This document shows, piece after piece, positions 14,391-26,680 of a stretch of DNA of 64,000 bases. The DNA comes from Otis tarda (lineage: Eukaryota > Chordata > Aves > Otidiformes > Otididae): NCBI GenBank assembly GCA_026413225.1, contig CM048557.1:16532871-16596870 (forward strand), given 5' to 3'. Within the stretch, counting starts at the first letter, position 1, and each line of letters opens with the position of its first letter. The position numbers and the translations under genes were made by a program. The notes under the pieces are model-generated. The model had not been told where the DNA came from and made no database searches. It saw only the letters and a program-made list of their open reading frames with translations.

Positions 14391-17387
14391 AAAATAATTC
14401 AGTTTTTCTTACTTCTTTGGGCCCCGTCCTTCACTTGTTCTTCACTGAGCCACAGCAGTCCACCTGATACGAAAGTCTGAAAGAAATCCAGGTGTCTGAG
14501 TCACACTTTATTTGCCACACAAAACACGCGGCAGTAAGAACTGAGAAACACAATGGGATTAAATTTCATTTTAGATCCTACAAATGACAACTATGGACTA
14601 TGTGTCAACAGCATTCTAGCTGCTTGAACATTTTTGGTAAAGTACTTCTCTAAGGAAAAATACATCTTTACCATCATGTGAGGAACTTCAAAAGAGCTGG
14701 CAACCTTCTAGACAAGCTATGATACCTGCGACTGCTCATGAGAAAGGAAATGTAAAGGAACAGTATCCTTATGGTCTGGAGGAAGTAGAGATTAAACCCC
14801 CAAAAAACAGAAGAAACACTCATGGCTCTGGTAAGTGCTAAATTATAAAGAAAAAAAAAAAAACAACTGCAGCTGGACCTTGTCTTCACAAAACTCTACT
14901 CCAAAAGGAAAACCAAGGAAGACCTCAAGCTGTGTTTTAGGAATAGAAGAAAGGCTGATAATGTGAAATTGTACGTAGTTAGAAAACTCCTTTGTAGTCC
15001 TTTATGTAGCATTATGTACTTGATTTCTACTTCAGTTGACTATCCTTTCTCCCAAGAACTGTTTTTCTCCCATTGTTTCCATGCTGTTATTCTCAGCTGA
15101 TAAATGGGCAATTTCTTACCTCCAGAGGTAAGATCTAGGTTAATCCAGGATCCAAAAGTTGCCTAATGAACAGTTTGTCCTCTTATAACGTATTAAGAAT
15201 CCAGAATGAGATTATCTGCCCCATTAGTTATTTAACACTAACTCAAGGGACCAGTGTGAAGGCTGCTCAAATTCCCCATTACCCTAAGGAATACTAAAAA
15301 TTCAGCCCTGTAAATCCCACGCAGGTCTTCCCCTTCCACTGCACTTTACACATATATGAGCCTTAGCTAACAGGGTGGGTACACATGCCCTAAGGCAATT
15401 GTCTTTCTGTGCTTTAAATCTGCCAGTCCCATTTTCATTTAGGTACTCCTCTTGGCTTTTTCTCATTTGAGGTAACTATGTCTTTTGAGTGACTTCTAGA
15501 AACCCTTCAGAAACAGAACAGTGCTTCCCATCCACTGCCCTTCAGGAGATGCTCTAAAGCTTAAGGTCCACCTGACTGTAGAGTGCCCCTTGCATAACAA
15601 CGGCAGTTCTGACAACACAGGGAAAGAGGGAGACAACTGGAAAATTCCAAGAGCTGTTGCACCAAATCCTGACACTGAATCCTAGGAGAAATTTACCACA
15701 TCATCCAAGCTGCATTACATTTAAGTAGCTTTTGTTGGGATATTATGATTAAAACATTAATTCCTTCAAGCCTGCCCACTCCCACCACAGAAGGTATATA
15801 TCTTGATTGAAGCATTACAGCTATACATATCGCTAGATTTTGACGTCAGGCTTGCAATAATGCCACTGACTATTACTGACTTCACACCATCATAAACAGG
15901 AGCAGAAGCACATTCTGTAGTTCAGTTACCTCTAGTTCCCTGCTGGAAATGCACATTCGGGTTTCTTCTTCTGCAAACTCAGCTCTCGGCAATGGACTCC
16001 CAGCTATAGGACTCCGTGCTGGTCCTTCATCTGAACCCATTGGCAATTGGTTTATTACTTGATAACATTAAAAGCACAGCTCAAGCACACCTTCTACACA
16101 TACAGCTTTTCCTCTGTCTGCATGAAGGTATCAGTTTTTTCTGGATCAACCTGATGCGTGAAACTGTCTCCCCAACCACAATTCCAGACAGCAAGGATCT
16201 GAGAAACAGTTTCTGTTCTCTCACTCCAACAAAAAATCTAGCTAATACCACTGTGGTAACAGTCAAGTGCAGCAGTCATTAATCTGGATAAAGTGATTTT
16301 TCATATAAATTGCCTTCTCTCTCCTTAAAGTTTCAGGGCCAAAAAGAAAATACATCACTGAAATGAATAGCTGCTAGGACAAACGAACAGACTGAAATAC
16401 AGAAGAGAGCAAGCAGGGCTACGGCAAGGACATTCAGAAAGGAATTGAGCAGATTGCTGCTCACAAAAAAAAATTATCCTGAAGAAAAAACAAGTGCAGT
16501 TATTACCCTGCCACTCTGGATATCCTTTTCATAGGTTCAAAACAAGGCAGGCTACCTTTCTGCTTTCCACACATACCCTGGAAGTAACTTTGCCTCTGAG
16601 CTCACACACAAACTAACTTCACTTCTTGAAAAGGTGCTTAAATTATCACTCACTTATTTGAGTTTGGGCATAAAATACCTATCTGTTTCAGAAGTCCCAA
16701 AGCCCGTACACTCATCGAGGACTGTAGGTGCAACATTTCTCTCTTAGGGGAACACAAATGCTTATTTGCAGTCAAGAACAATATTTGCATCCAAAATTCA
16801 AGTTAGAAAATGCATCCAGAACTGCATCTCCTGACTTTCTTTCCTTATCTGACGAAACAAATGCTTTACAACGAAACATATTCACCTGCTTCCGTCGACA
16901 GATATATTCCCTGGTTCAGGCTGACAAAGCCAGGTTTTCAACTCTCAGCGTTCACTTGAGCATTTAAAAAACTTTATGCAAGCACATAGGTCTGAACATC
17001 TCCAGGTACTAAATATTAAGAGCACGTGCTCCAAGGCTTCCACTGGTTTCTCTACTGCCCACGGAGCACAGGTTAGAGATTCCTTAGTCAGCAAAAGGCA
17101 AAGTAATGCAGTTGTATTAGTTCAGATATCACTGCAAGATACCTGCACAACTTCTGGACCCAAAGCACTTCAGCAGGGACAACACAGCCCACGCAGAGGC
17201 TACTGACCATGAGTCACACCAGCACAACCCAGACATGCATGGCTTGAGCCCAAGCAAATACGCTCAGTTGGAGCCATGCTTTGCGGTGCTGCTGTCAGTA
17301 CAAGTGGGGGTGGACTGGAGAAGAGGCGGCAGTAGCACGAGAGGTGGGAAATGAGACGGACACAGAATGGGTCTGGAAAATGAGTGG

Positions 17388-17470
17388 ACATGCTGGGTTA
17401 CCTTGGTTGGGGCATTTCAATTTTTTGTGCCTCAGCTTCTGTTTCTGTGACATTATCCCCTTTTCAAAGT
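17388..17470 (+). repeat. Possible MIR-like SINE fragment
   Basis: The stretch CTGGGTTACCTTGGTTGGGG, followed by TTTTTTGTGCCTCAGCTTCT, matches the order of the MIR core ('gtgaccttgggcaagtcac', then 'ctgtgcctcagtttcc'). It is badly decayed and short, so the call is tentative. Confidence 0.4.
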
Positions 17471-17874
17471 GTTACGAGGCCAAAAGAGGAAAAGCAGCAT
17501 TTAAGCAGGAATACTTATTGTAATCTATTTACCCAGGCACCAGAGGAGAGAAGCATCTCTCCATTATCTAAAAGATGCCATGTTTCCCTGTCTGCAGAGG
17601 AGCACAATGCCTCTATAGGAATTCCTTTTCTTTTGTACTTTAAAGCAGAGGATTATTATGGAAAATGATTAAGCACCCACACAGTTAAAATGACAGAGCA
17701 TCTTCATTACTGATTGGCAAAACCTCTGCTGCCCTAATTTAGGTACCAGATGTCTTAATGCATTCAAATCAGTAAAAACAAAATAAAAGCTAAACTTATT
17801 TGACATTCGCAGTAAAAAAAAATAAAATAATGTCAGAACATTAAAAATCTCCCAATTCTTGGCCTCACTTCTAA

Positions 17875-17891
17875 ATATATATATATATATT
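17875..17891. repeat. AT dinucleotide microsatellite
   Basis: About eight AT units in a row lie in the intergenic interval. Similar AT runs occur at 20142-20159 and, interrupted, near 12080-12095. Confidence 0.9.
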
Positions 17892-20464
17892 CAGAGAAAA
17901 ATAAAAATGCAGAGTCTTAGAGCAAAGTATTCACATACACTTAAGAGATTATGATGATCAGAGAGTATTGGAATCATATTGAACTGAAATTCTGCAATTT
18001 TCACTGACAAAGTCTTGATCTCTAAACCCTGCAGATAGAATTCCCCACAAGATTGCATTGTCTCTGAATAATAAGGTGGTCCATAGGCAAAGCAGCCCGG
18101 AAATAGATGAGAAAGATGAAAATGAGTTGAGGCGAGCCAACACAGGAATTGGCCTCAGAACTGCCCCCCTCCCAGCTTGTCTGAAAATGAATCAATATCT
18201 GGCATGTCATAAAATAAGAATGCCTGAGGAAGTTTTGCAAAATAAACGTCATCTCACAATTTTCTCATCCCCACAGCCAGCTTTTATTCTGGAATAATTA
18301 TTTTGTTGCTTTTGTTTCTAATCAAGCTGAGAAATATGTTCTCCTAGTCCTCTAAATTTATGCTTCCTCTCTCTCCCACAAGGTAACACATGGTTTATCC
18401 AGGTCATAATTCAAATAGAGAGACCATTTTCATTGATAAGTATTTTCAGGCACACACTCTATTTCCATGTTCTACAGAGGCATTAATGAGTAAAAACTGC
18501 CTCTGCATTAAAAATAGGTGAATGCAGAGACAACTGATGGATGAATCTGAATGAGATGCACAAATAGCTAAAGAATGTGCCTTACTTAAGTCCCTTCAGC
18601 CTCTAACAGATTACAGAATAACAATGACTTTACACATGCAGTTTCTCCAAATTTAAGGCATATATGGTAAACACCTCATTTAGAGTTATTTTTTGAGACA
18701 TTTATCCAACAGAAGGCCATTTCCATACAATCGAAGCATTTTAATTCAAGGCTATTAAATCATTCTTTCCAACATGGAGCAAAACATCTAAGACCAGCAT
18801 TTATCAGGAATTAAGAATAGCACAAAAGCTAAAAGAAAAGAGCAAAGCATGTATTACCTCGTTTTGCATATAAATCAAGACATTGATATGTCAAAAGTTC
18901 CAAAGTTCAACTATTGTTGTGTCAGCTAGAGTTTTCAGTAAATTTGGTGTAAGCAGGCCTGATCTAAAGACTTCTGAATCCGAAAGATCAGGACAGATGT
19001 TGCTGTTCTAACTGAAGAGAACTGGAAATTTCAAGATGTGCTATGAATGAGAAAGAAAACCCACTGAGTACAATAATATTATATATTATTATCCACTCAG
19101 GTCAATTATATTATTAATAATAAACAGTGGGAGAGGGGGAACAATAACATCCAAGAAATAGAATAGCTTGTCCCTCATCTCACTCCCACCATACCAGCAG
19201 ACTGGAATGCTGCTATCCCTGTGTGATTATTCAGTCTTCAGGATGTGTATCTTGAACCTGTCTTCCCCCCCGCCCTCCTTTTCCCTTTTGCTTTAGCTGA
19301 CTATGTCAGACTCTCTACTGCTACTCATTTAAATGTTTTCCCATGGTCACCTTTCTCCCGTACATTCAAACTGATCTTCATCTGTTTTCCATCCTCATCT
19401 TTAAGTCTTATGACTCAAAAAATGTCATATAAAGCAAAATTAAATCACATTCTTCCCCTTCCCCTCAATTTCCCTCTGCTCAGTCATGTAGCCAAGCAAA
19501 ACCTCCTCTCACCCATGCAGAAGGGACCTTTATGACAGTTGCAGATGGCAAGAACTAGTCACCAACAGGACTGACAACATGCAGACAGGGGAGGGAAGCC
19601 AGTGTCATTTAAGAAGTGGTGACTGGACAAACAGGAAGAAAGGCAGGACTGAATTTTTCCTTCAAATGAACACACTTCAAATGCAGGGTCTGGCATTCTA
19701 AGCAGAAAAGCATGAAGTCATTCAGGAATGCTACATGAAGTTGAATAACATCAGTGACTGCCAAGCACCCTAAAAAATCCTCCAGGAGACAGAAACTTCC
19801 AACACAACACACACATCTTCCCACTGACAGTCCTTAAAATGGAATAGGAGCGTCTTGCACAGGTGCACATGAAGGTTGCATGAGTAACAACTGCAGATCT
19901 CCAAGGTCTTCAAACAATAGAAGTACTACACAACACCTCCCCTCCCTGCTCCACCGAAGAGCCTGAATGCTCTCTGGACTGAAGGTCAACAGTTCACAAC
20001 TTGTTCTCCAGCAAAGCTCTGATATTAAGTTCACTTTTCCCTCCTCACAAATGTCAGCTCATTAGTAGGTTTGCTTATTTTCAGAAAATAGGAGGGGAGA
20101 GCAGCTACACAGACACTTGCTTACCTTGTTCCAGTGCTTTTCATATATATATATATATTACAAACCTTGTCAGTTTATTTACATCTGAATATGAATGCAG
20201 AAGGCTTACGGAAAAGGCTTTCTTTGTCTAGCACTGAAGACCTGCATAAAGAAATCTGTCATTTGCATCCACTGCAGAAGCACTGGCACAGCACACTGGC
20301 TCTGCATTTTGCCTTGCAGAGCCTGTCTCCATCAGGACATCAACAGGCAACAGCCACTGAGCTCTGGACACCAGCAAGGGAGGGGGTTTCTTCACTTGAT
20401 CGGAGCTTTTCACTGTGTGCTCCCTTCCTTACAGTAGAAAGCCACAGCTGATTTTTTACACAGT

Positions 20465-21044
20465 TTTATTCTGCAAACAAAGCATACTGACATACAAAAC
20501 AAGGCATTCGTTTCTGAATGGATGAGCAACAACTTGTTTTTGACATTCAACCATGTAAGATCTACAATGAATTATTATTCACTCTTCATACTACAGCAGC
20601 ATCTAGACGTCCTGACGACAAAGCATTTAGTAATTCAAGCTCTCGAGACAAGTCATTACTTCCCAAAGTTTTCAATCTATATAGGCAAGACAAAAGAGAG
20701 AAAATGCCCTTTTCAAAGATGAAGAACAGATGCAGATATGAAACACACAGGACCAGGAACAAACCAAAGTACTCCTATCTTTCCTCCTTATCACTCCAAA
20801 TAATTATTTGCGTTTCCAAAAGTCTGTTCATGTTACAGATGTGAAAAAGCGAACAACATTTCAAATACACAAGTTGTATTTATTTGTTACATAATTTCTT
20901 GGATTCCTCCGAAAGGAACTGCAGCAACAGTATACACGGTCAAAAGTAATCCCTGTTTTACAGGGCACACATACTAGCTGTGAGTAATCAAGGAACAGAA
21001 TTATTTAGAGAGTAGGATTACTGAAACAAGATAATACATTTATT
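20465..21044 (-). terminator. SERGEF: Candidate SERGEF poly-A signals
   Basis: On the - strand AATAAA occurs at 21044-21039, 20884-20879 and 20470-20465. The middle one is followed by a GU-rich run (TTGTGTATTTGAAATGTTG), a good downstream element, so cleavage near 20860 is the best guess. The choice is inference. Confidence 0.4.
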
Positions 21045-22986
21045 CAGTACACAGATTTTGGAGGAAAACAAAGGTAGACACTTTGGACAGAACTCCCAAA
21101 AAAAGCATGAGAGACCTTTCAGTGCATACAATAGAGAGGCTGCTGTATCTAGAAAATTGTATTGAGGAGAGTCAATAAACAGCAACTTAGATAAGTAAAA
21201 AGTGCAAGAGAGCACAGCCCACAACAGAATATTGCCATGAAAAACCACAATCACCACATGGATTAAAAAAACACTTTACAATACAAGTTTCAATTCTGCG
21301 CTTTTTGCAGAGGACCTATTTGATTTTTCTTACTGAATTCTTTCGGTATCTGTAATACAGTTGTTATAATGAGCTTCATAGTTGGTTCAAGTTTCTCATC
21401 CATTGAATAAAAAAAGAAAATGCCTTTGAAAATTAGACCACAAACTATAACTGCTGTATAACCAAGGGGGATGAAAAAAAAACCCTTGCAGCCCATATTA
21501 CCACCGTAATTCCTTCCCCCTAATGTGTAAGCTGATACACCATTAGAAAATCTTTCTGTCCTATTTCCTAAGAATCCTTCTCTGAATATTTTGTAATTCT
21601 GTAAGGCTTCTTCCCTGGCAAGCCTACTTTAAAAATTAAACCACTGTTTAGCAACAGTAGGTCTCATTAAAAGGTGCATTTACCACACAGTAGTATTCTC
21701 TAGATTTAGAACTTGAAATACATCAAATACCACAGCAAATGTAACTATTGTGGGTGGTAAACATCCAATTTAATGGCATCCACTGTATTTGTGTAAAAAA
21801 CAGTTTTATAAATAGTTTCCAAAATTCTGTTCAACATATGCAGCTACTAATATCTGAAGATAATTTACACTTTTTCATTTCTGCTACCTCAACAAGCATT
21901 AGGCCTACATGGCCTGCCAAGCACTCACCTGGAACAAGTAGTGTAGGCATGTTCTGAACAGTAACTTAGCTGAGCTGCACAACAGATGTGAGAACTAACC
22001 TGAAATTATCAGGAGCATTCGGGTCTGCATTTTAGGCTGGAGAACTTGTAAAAACTTTCTGTTTAGATTTTGAGGTCTTGCTGTTCAAAGGCAGCTGAAA
22101 ACACAGGAGCTATCTATGTTGGATCAAACTATCCTCAACAGCTACAACTGACTTATGCCCTTTGATAAGAACTTTTCTATTGTTTCCAAGAGCTATTAGA
22201 AGTTTTTCTTGCCTGAGCAGTAGCTTCAGAAATGTCAGGTTTGGTTTGCAAGTTAACGACAATTCATGCAGGTCTGCATCTATAAATCTATAATAAACTC
22301 ATGTTTGGCACAGAAGATAATTCCTCAGAAATATTGCTCCTTTCACAGTTCAATGTATAGCTAGTTCAGAAGGTCTTCATATTCCCCTTTTGCCAGCCTT
22401 CTAAATTCTATCTCCTTTTTTTTTTTAATCCTAATCTTCTGTTTAAAATGTGTGTATGCATCTATGTTCATTGGCATTCCTCTGCGATGCAAACTGAATT
22501 TTCTAAGATACTGGGACCTCACAACTCCAGTAGAAGTTGGCAGGCACAACACATGCTCATTATGATGTAAAGATACAATAAGAAAAGACCAGAAGGGGTT
22601 CTATGTCTCCACCTTCTCAGACCATTTCCTCAGACTGAATTTATACACCAGTGATAAGTTATTAAGCAGTCTGTTTCTTCCTCAAAGACTTCTCAGAAGA
22701 ACAAGAAAAAAAAATCATTCTTTCTTCAATGGTATTGCATCAAGGCAAAATGTTTGTCATTCTTCCTGTGGATAAGAAAGTCAATTCCTTTGAAAATGAC
22801 CCACAAAAAATTTTTTTAAATATTGTAGTTTTCTATCCACACTAGTTCCTTTTAGTCTTAGAAAAAACTTCTGCACTTTCCAACTATTGTGTTAATCATG
22901 GGCAATGCCCTTGTAACACTTCTGAGTTACACAATCCAAAGATATCCAGCCACGTCCATGATGCTATGATTTCAGGTGTGCTGAGT
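20859..22986 (-). other. SERGEF: Probable SERGEF 3' UTR
   Basis: This is sequence following the SERGEF stop on the - strand to the best candidate poly-A site, about 2.1 kb. No further coding exon of SERGEF was found in it, and it is AT-rich with no recognised repeats. The extent is inferred from the poly-A signal alone. Confidence 0.45.
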
Positions 22987-23153
22987 CTAATGTGGAGTTT
23001 GACAAAGAGCCATGGAGTGTCCTGCCCCACACCCAATTAAGATCCGTTCTGCGTGACCAAGAGCTTTGACTGGCTTTGGGACATGAACATTTGCTTCTGT
23101 GCCATCACCACACATCCCATGTTCGTTCCATCCCCAAGAGAAGCACCAGCCAC
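22987..23153 (-). CDS. SERGEF: SERGEF last coding exon (RCC1-like repeat, C-terminus)
   Basis: SERGEF (DelGEF) is an RCC1-like beta-propeller protein reported to bind the exocyst subunit Sec5 and to influence secretion. On the - strand an acceptor CTCTTTTAG precedes GTGGCTGG, entered in phase 1. The exon reads WCFSWGWNEHGMCGDGTEAN, then VHVPKPVKAL, and ends GCGAGHSMALCQTPH with TAG at 22989-22987. ILIGCGAGHSMAL fits the RCC1 repeat signature (hydrophobic, two small, G, x2, H, small, hydrophobic, x, aliphatic). The blocks match the end of the human propeller closely. Human SERGEF continues, as I recall, some 50-60 residues past ALCQ, whereas here the frame stops three residues after it, so this form lacks that low-complexity tail. 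KCNC1 lies tail to tail, as in mammals. The ATG upstream at 23235 is intronic. Confidence 0.93.
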
Positions 23154-24232
23154 CTAAAAGAGAGTATACAAAATACAGAATAAAGATCACAGAAACACAA
23201 CAGCTTTGGTTAGTTTTGGGGAGCAGATTTGTCAAGTAACTTCTAATTAGGTTTTAAGAAATTCTGCTAAGGGGAAATGTTTTAGTTCTCTTGAATATGT
23301 AAATAAACCCAGATTCTCTATCTTGTTCCACATTGTTAACAACATAAGAGACATTAAAATAACAAAGAGATTTGAAAATCACTTAGTAAATGCATGGTTC
23401 AGTATTTATACAGAGCCCACAGAAATCTCTCCACATTTTAAGGACCTTCCCTGAAATGAAGTGGTACACCTGTCTTTCAAATTCCCCCTAGTAAGCAAAA
23501 TTATCACAAACCAAATCCAGTGACTTTAATCATTCACAGCATGATCTGTAGGACTGGGGAACACAGACTCCTAGGCAGTCACATTACATTTCATTCCTAC
23601 CTTTCAAGTTCACAACTCACCTTTTTCCTTTAAATACAAGTCTCTGACAACTTGCCTTACTCTTAATCATCCTACCTCTTCTGCTTGCTTTGACATAATT
23701 TCATTGCTTTTATTATCCTTATTTTCCCTCATTATTATTTATTTTTGTAACATCTACTCTTTTATATTGCAAATCATGATCCATGTATTCTTATTACCCC
23801 ATAGCATGCTTTCTTCAAGCACAATATGTAAATTTTCTTCTATAAATGGCTGGCATAATAAAACCCCATCAAAAAAACCTCTTCCTCTCAGCTACAAGAG
23901 ATAATTCTTCCCTATTTTCTTTTCTTTATTTGGCTGTCAGACTGTTGGCTGTGAATTTCTGTAATAAAAAAGAAAGCCATCCTGCAGTATAATCATGTTT
24001 CTCATGCCACTGCTCTTTTTGAAAAGCAGCAGGTATTAACAGCATGAAGTACCATTCTGGAGTTCAAATAATTAGAAGAAAAGTGTCAAAATTCACAAAA
24101 TCCAATCCCAATCATAATTCTAAAATAATTTTACTTTTCAAAATTCTGAAAGAGATTATTACAAAGCTAGCAGGACCATCTTTCTCTCCTGCAAATCCAG
24201 TAACATTTCATTGTCGACTGCTTTCTTTACAT

Positions 24233-24274
24233 ATTAGTATATTAGTATATTATTAGTATATATTAGTAATATTA
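24233..24274. repeat. Imperfect ATTAGTAT tandem repeat
   Basis: Successive ATTAGTATATT units with small length changes make up this AT-rich array. It lies in the inferred SERGEF intron and has no visible function. Confidence 0.85.
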
Positions 24275-26554
24275 CATCTTACTAAAGTCAGATGTAATTA
24301 AACAGTGACCTTTAATTTTCTTGACAATCTTTAAGGCAATGGAACAGAACAAAACACCAGTAGAATATCACAGTAGGCTAGATACCTCTCACCTAATACA
24401 ACAGTTCTGTTATTCTTCTTAGAAGGCACCAGATTTTCTCATGACTATGCATATGCAATACTGACAGCCCAACCCATACCACAAATGCACATACATGTGC
24501 TGCAGAAAAGTACTAAAAAGTAAATGTGCAACATATCCCATCTAAATATCAGCAGGTCTGAACATCTAAGAGGTTAGTTGGATTTTTTCTTTTGTAAAGT
24601 TCCAGGTAAAAATATTTATGTAAATATTAACAAGCAGAAAAAAAGACATCACAAACCAAGGCTAAAGACACATCACAGAACAGTTATTCAAAGGAAAAAT
24701 TCAAAGAAAGAAAAGCAGCTGCATGTAAGAAAAGGCATTCTTTTGTACAGTTAATACATGGAACCTGCAGAATAAGCCTACTTAGAGTGAGAAAACTTCC
24801 AAGTCTGATGAAAAGGGAATATAACATGCCCTTACGTTAATAAGATGACTGTGGCAAGCTTTCTGTTACTAGACCACTAACAATCAGTACAACAACTTGC
24901 ACGTTTGTATGGAGACTCACTATGTCTGACTAAAGGATTCTTTTTTTTTTTCACCCTGTCCCATCAGGACAAGAGAGAGGAAACCAGAAAATTTTTGATC
25001 GCCTTGAATTACAAACTGCTCAATGGAACATTAATGGCATAATAAATATTTAAAGAAACAGCACAGTAGGATATTAACCTCTCAAATTGATAAATATATC
25101 TAGTTAAATATCTTTTGAAAAAACCTCATAGAAAAATTCACAAGCTAGGAGAAACCCCCAGACAAGAACACCTCCCCTTAAATAAGGATCACTGAGTCTT
25201 TTCCAGCCTTTACTTCTCCAAGCATGTAGAAAGGCCACCAAACAGATGCTTCTACATGATGTCAGTGAGCTCCAAGGTTACTGAAATGGGCCGAGGGTGA
25301 AAGCTGGCAAAAGGAAAACAGAGAGTAACCAGGATTTATGAATGGTCTCATACAAAAATGCCTCGCACATATATGGAGATGCTGGCAGAAATCTGAAAGG
25401 ATCAAAGGGCAGCTGACAGATACAGAATGACAGGCCACAAAAATGATTCTCATCACCATCAAGTCAGAAGTCAGGAAAGCTAAAAGGCAGAGAATTAAAG
25501 TTGTGAAAATAAAAGGCGTACTCTACCACATCTGCCTGTAGAAGATTTAGAGAAAGGTTTGTACAAAAAAAAAAGCCAGATGCTAGATTTGTGTCAGAGA
25601 AAACAGAATTTGCAGAAAACACAGAGAGTCTTATTTTCTGGTAATAATATATGAACAAAACTCGGAGGAAGGCTGGGCAAAATGACTGCAGTGACACTGA
25701 CCAGGAGGGAACAAGAGCTGTGTGAATCACTGGCACAGAAGTCGAAGTCAGTGAAGATCTGAGATAATGAAGCACCTATTAAAAAAAGGAATATCTGCAG
25801 AGTTAAGGAAAGGCCTTCATTAAGGAGAACTAATGGCTAACCTCTGGACAAAGTGCACCATTTCATTTAAATTCTTTTTCCTTGCCCCACCTTTTTTCTT
25901 TTGTTTGTTTTCTTTTTGATTGCTTCTATTCACAGCTTATTGCTGATAAAAACCTCAACACAGCCCCAGCGGCCCTACATGCTTTCACAAGAAAATTCAA
26001 TTTTTATGCCTGTGCCAGACCTTCCCAGGACGAAAGACCATTAGAATTATGTGTACTAATACAGCTACAAATTGCTTCTAACTAAATTTAAAACAAGCAT
26101 TGTAGCATGTTCTCAAAACAAATGATTTGTGTTTGGTAAGGTGAGGAGGGAAAGCTGCTTCATGTCACTGGTTAAATGAAACTGCATAATATATCACATT
26201 CACCTTTTCCCTTCTAAAACATAAATACTCAAAGTACAAATGAAATCATAGAACTCACGTGACAACATATCATAATTCCAATTTCACTTGAGTTCACAGT
26301 CATCGTAATGAAAGTCTGGAGTAAGATTGTGCAGGATTTTTTTCCCCCCAAACATTAAATATACAAAAAGCAGGGGGGGAAAAAACCCTTACCAAATCAA
26401 TCTAGTTTGCTTACATAAAACAAGAAGGGGCTACTGCCCTCCTTCTATTTACAATGATTATCTAGGCTTTTTTCAAGGTAACTGAAGTGACAACTGTAAG
26501 CCATAGGCTGATTAAACTGGAGAAAAGTACTTCTAGGTAAAATAAAGCTGCAGT

Positions 26555-26680
26555 ACATTGGGTAGAGGACAGGATTCTGGGAAAGTAGAGGATTTAGACT
26601 CACTCCTCATTGCCAAGTACTCTGTTCTTCAGATGAGAAGAATCAATGTTAGCAAATAAGATGTTCTGAGTAAGATTCAC
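26555..26680 (+). repeat. Possible 5' (tRNA-related) part of a MIR-like SINE
   Basis: The order TTGGGTAGAGGACAGGATTC, then GGATTTAGACTCACTCCTCA, then TTGCCAAG recalls the MIR head ('gtggttagagcactggactctgg...ggttcaaatcccagctctgcc'). Similarity is weak and the core that should follow is not clear. Confidence 0.3.

Larger units (their letters stand above)
14391..20858. other. Intergenic interval between the convergent 3' ends of KCNC1 and SERGEF
   Basis: No exon of either gene and no other gene was recognised. Visible contents are a possible MIR-like fragment near 17388-17470, AT dinucleotide runs at 17875-17891 and 20142-20159, and an AT-rich block at 19068-19125. Open frames are all short (about 105 codons or fewer) and unconvincing. 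The limits depend on the inferred poly-A sites. Confidence 0.55.
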
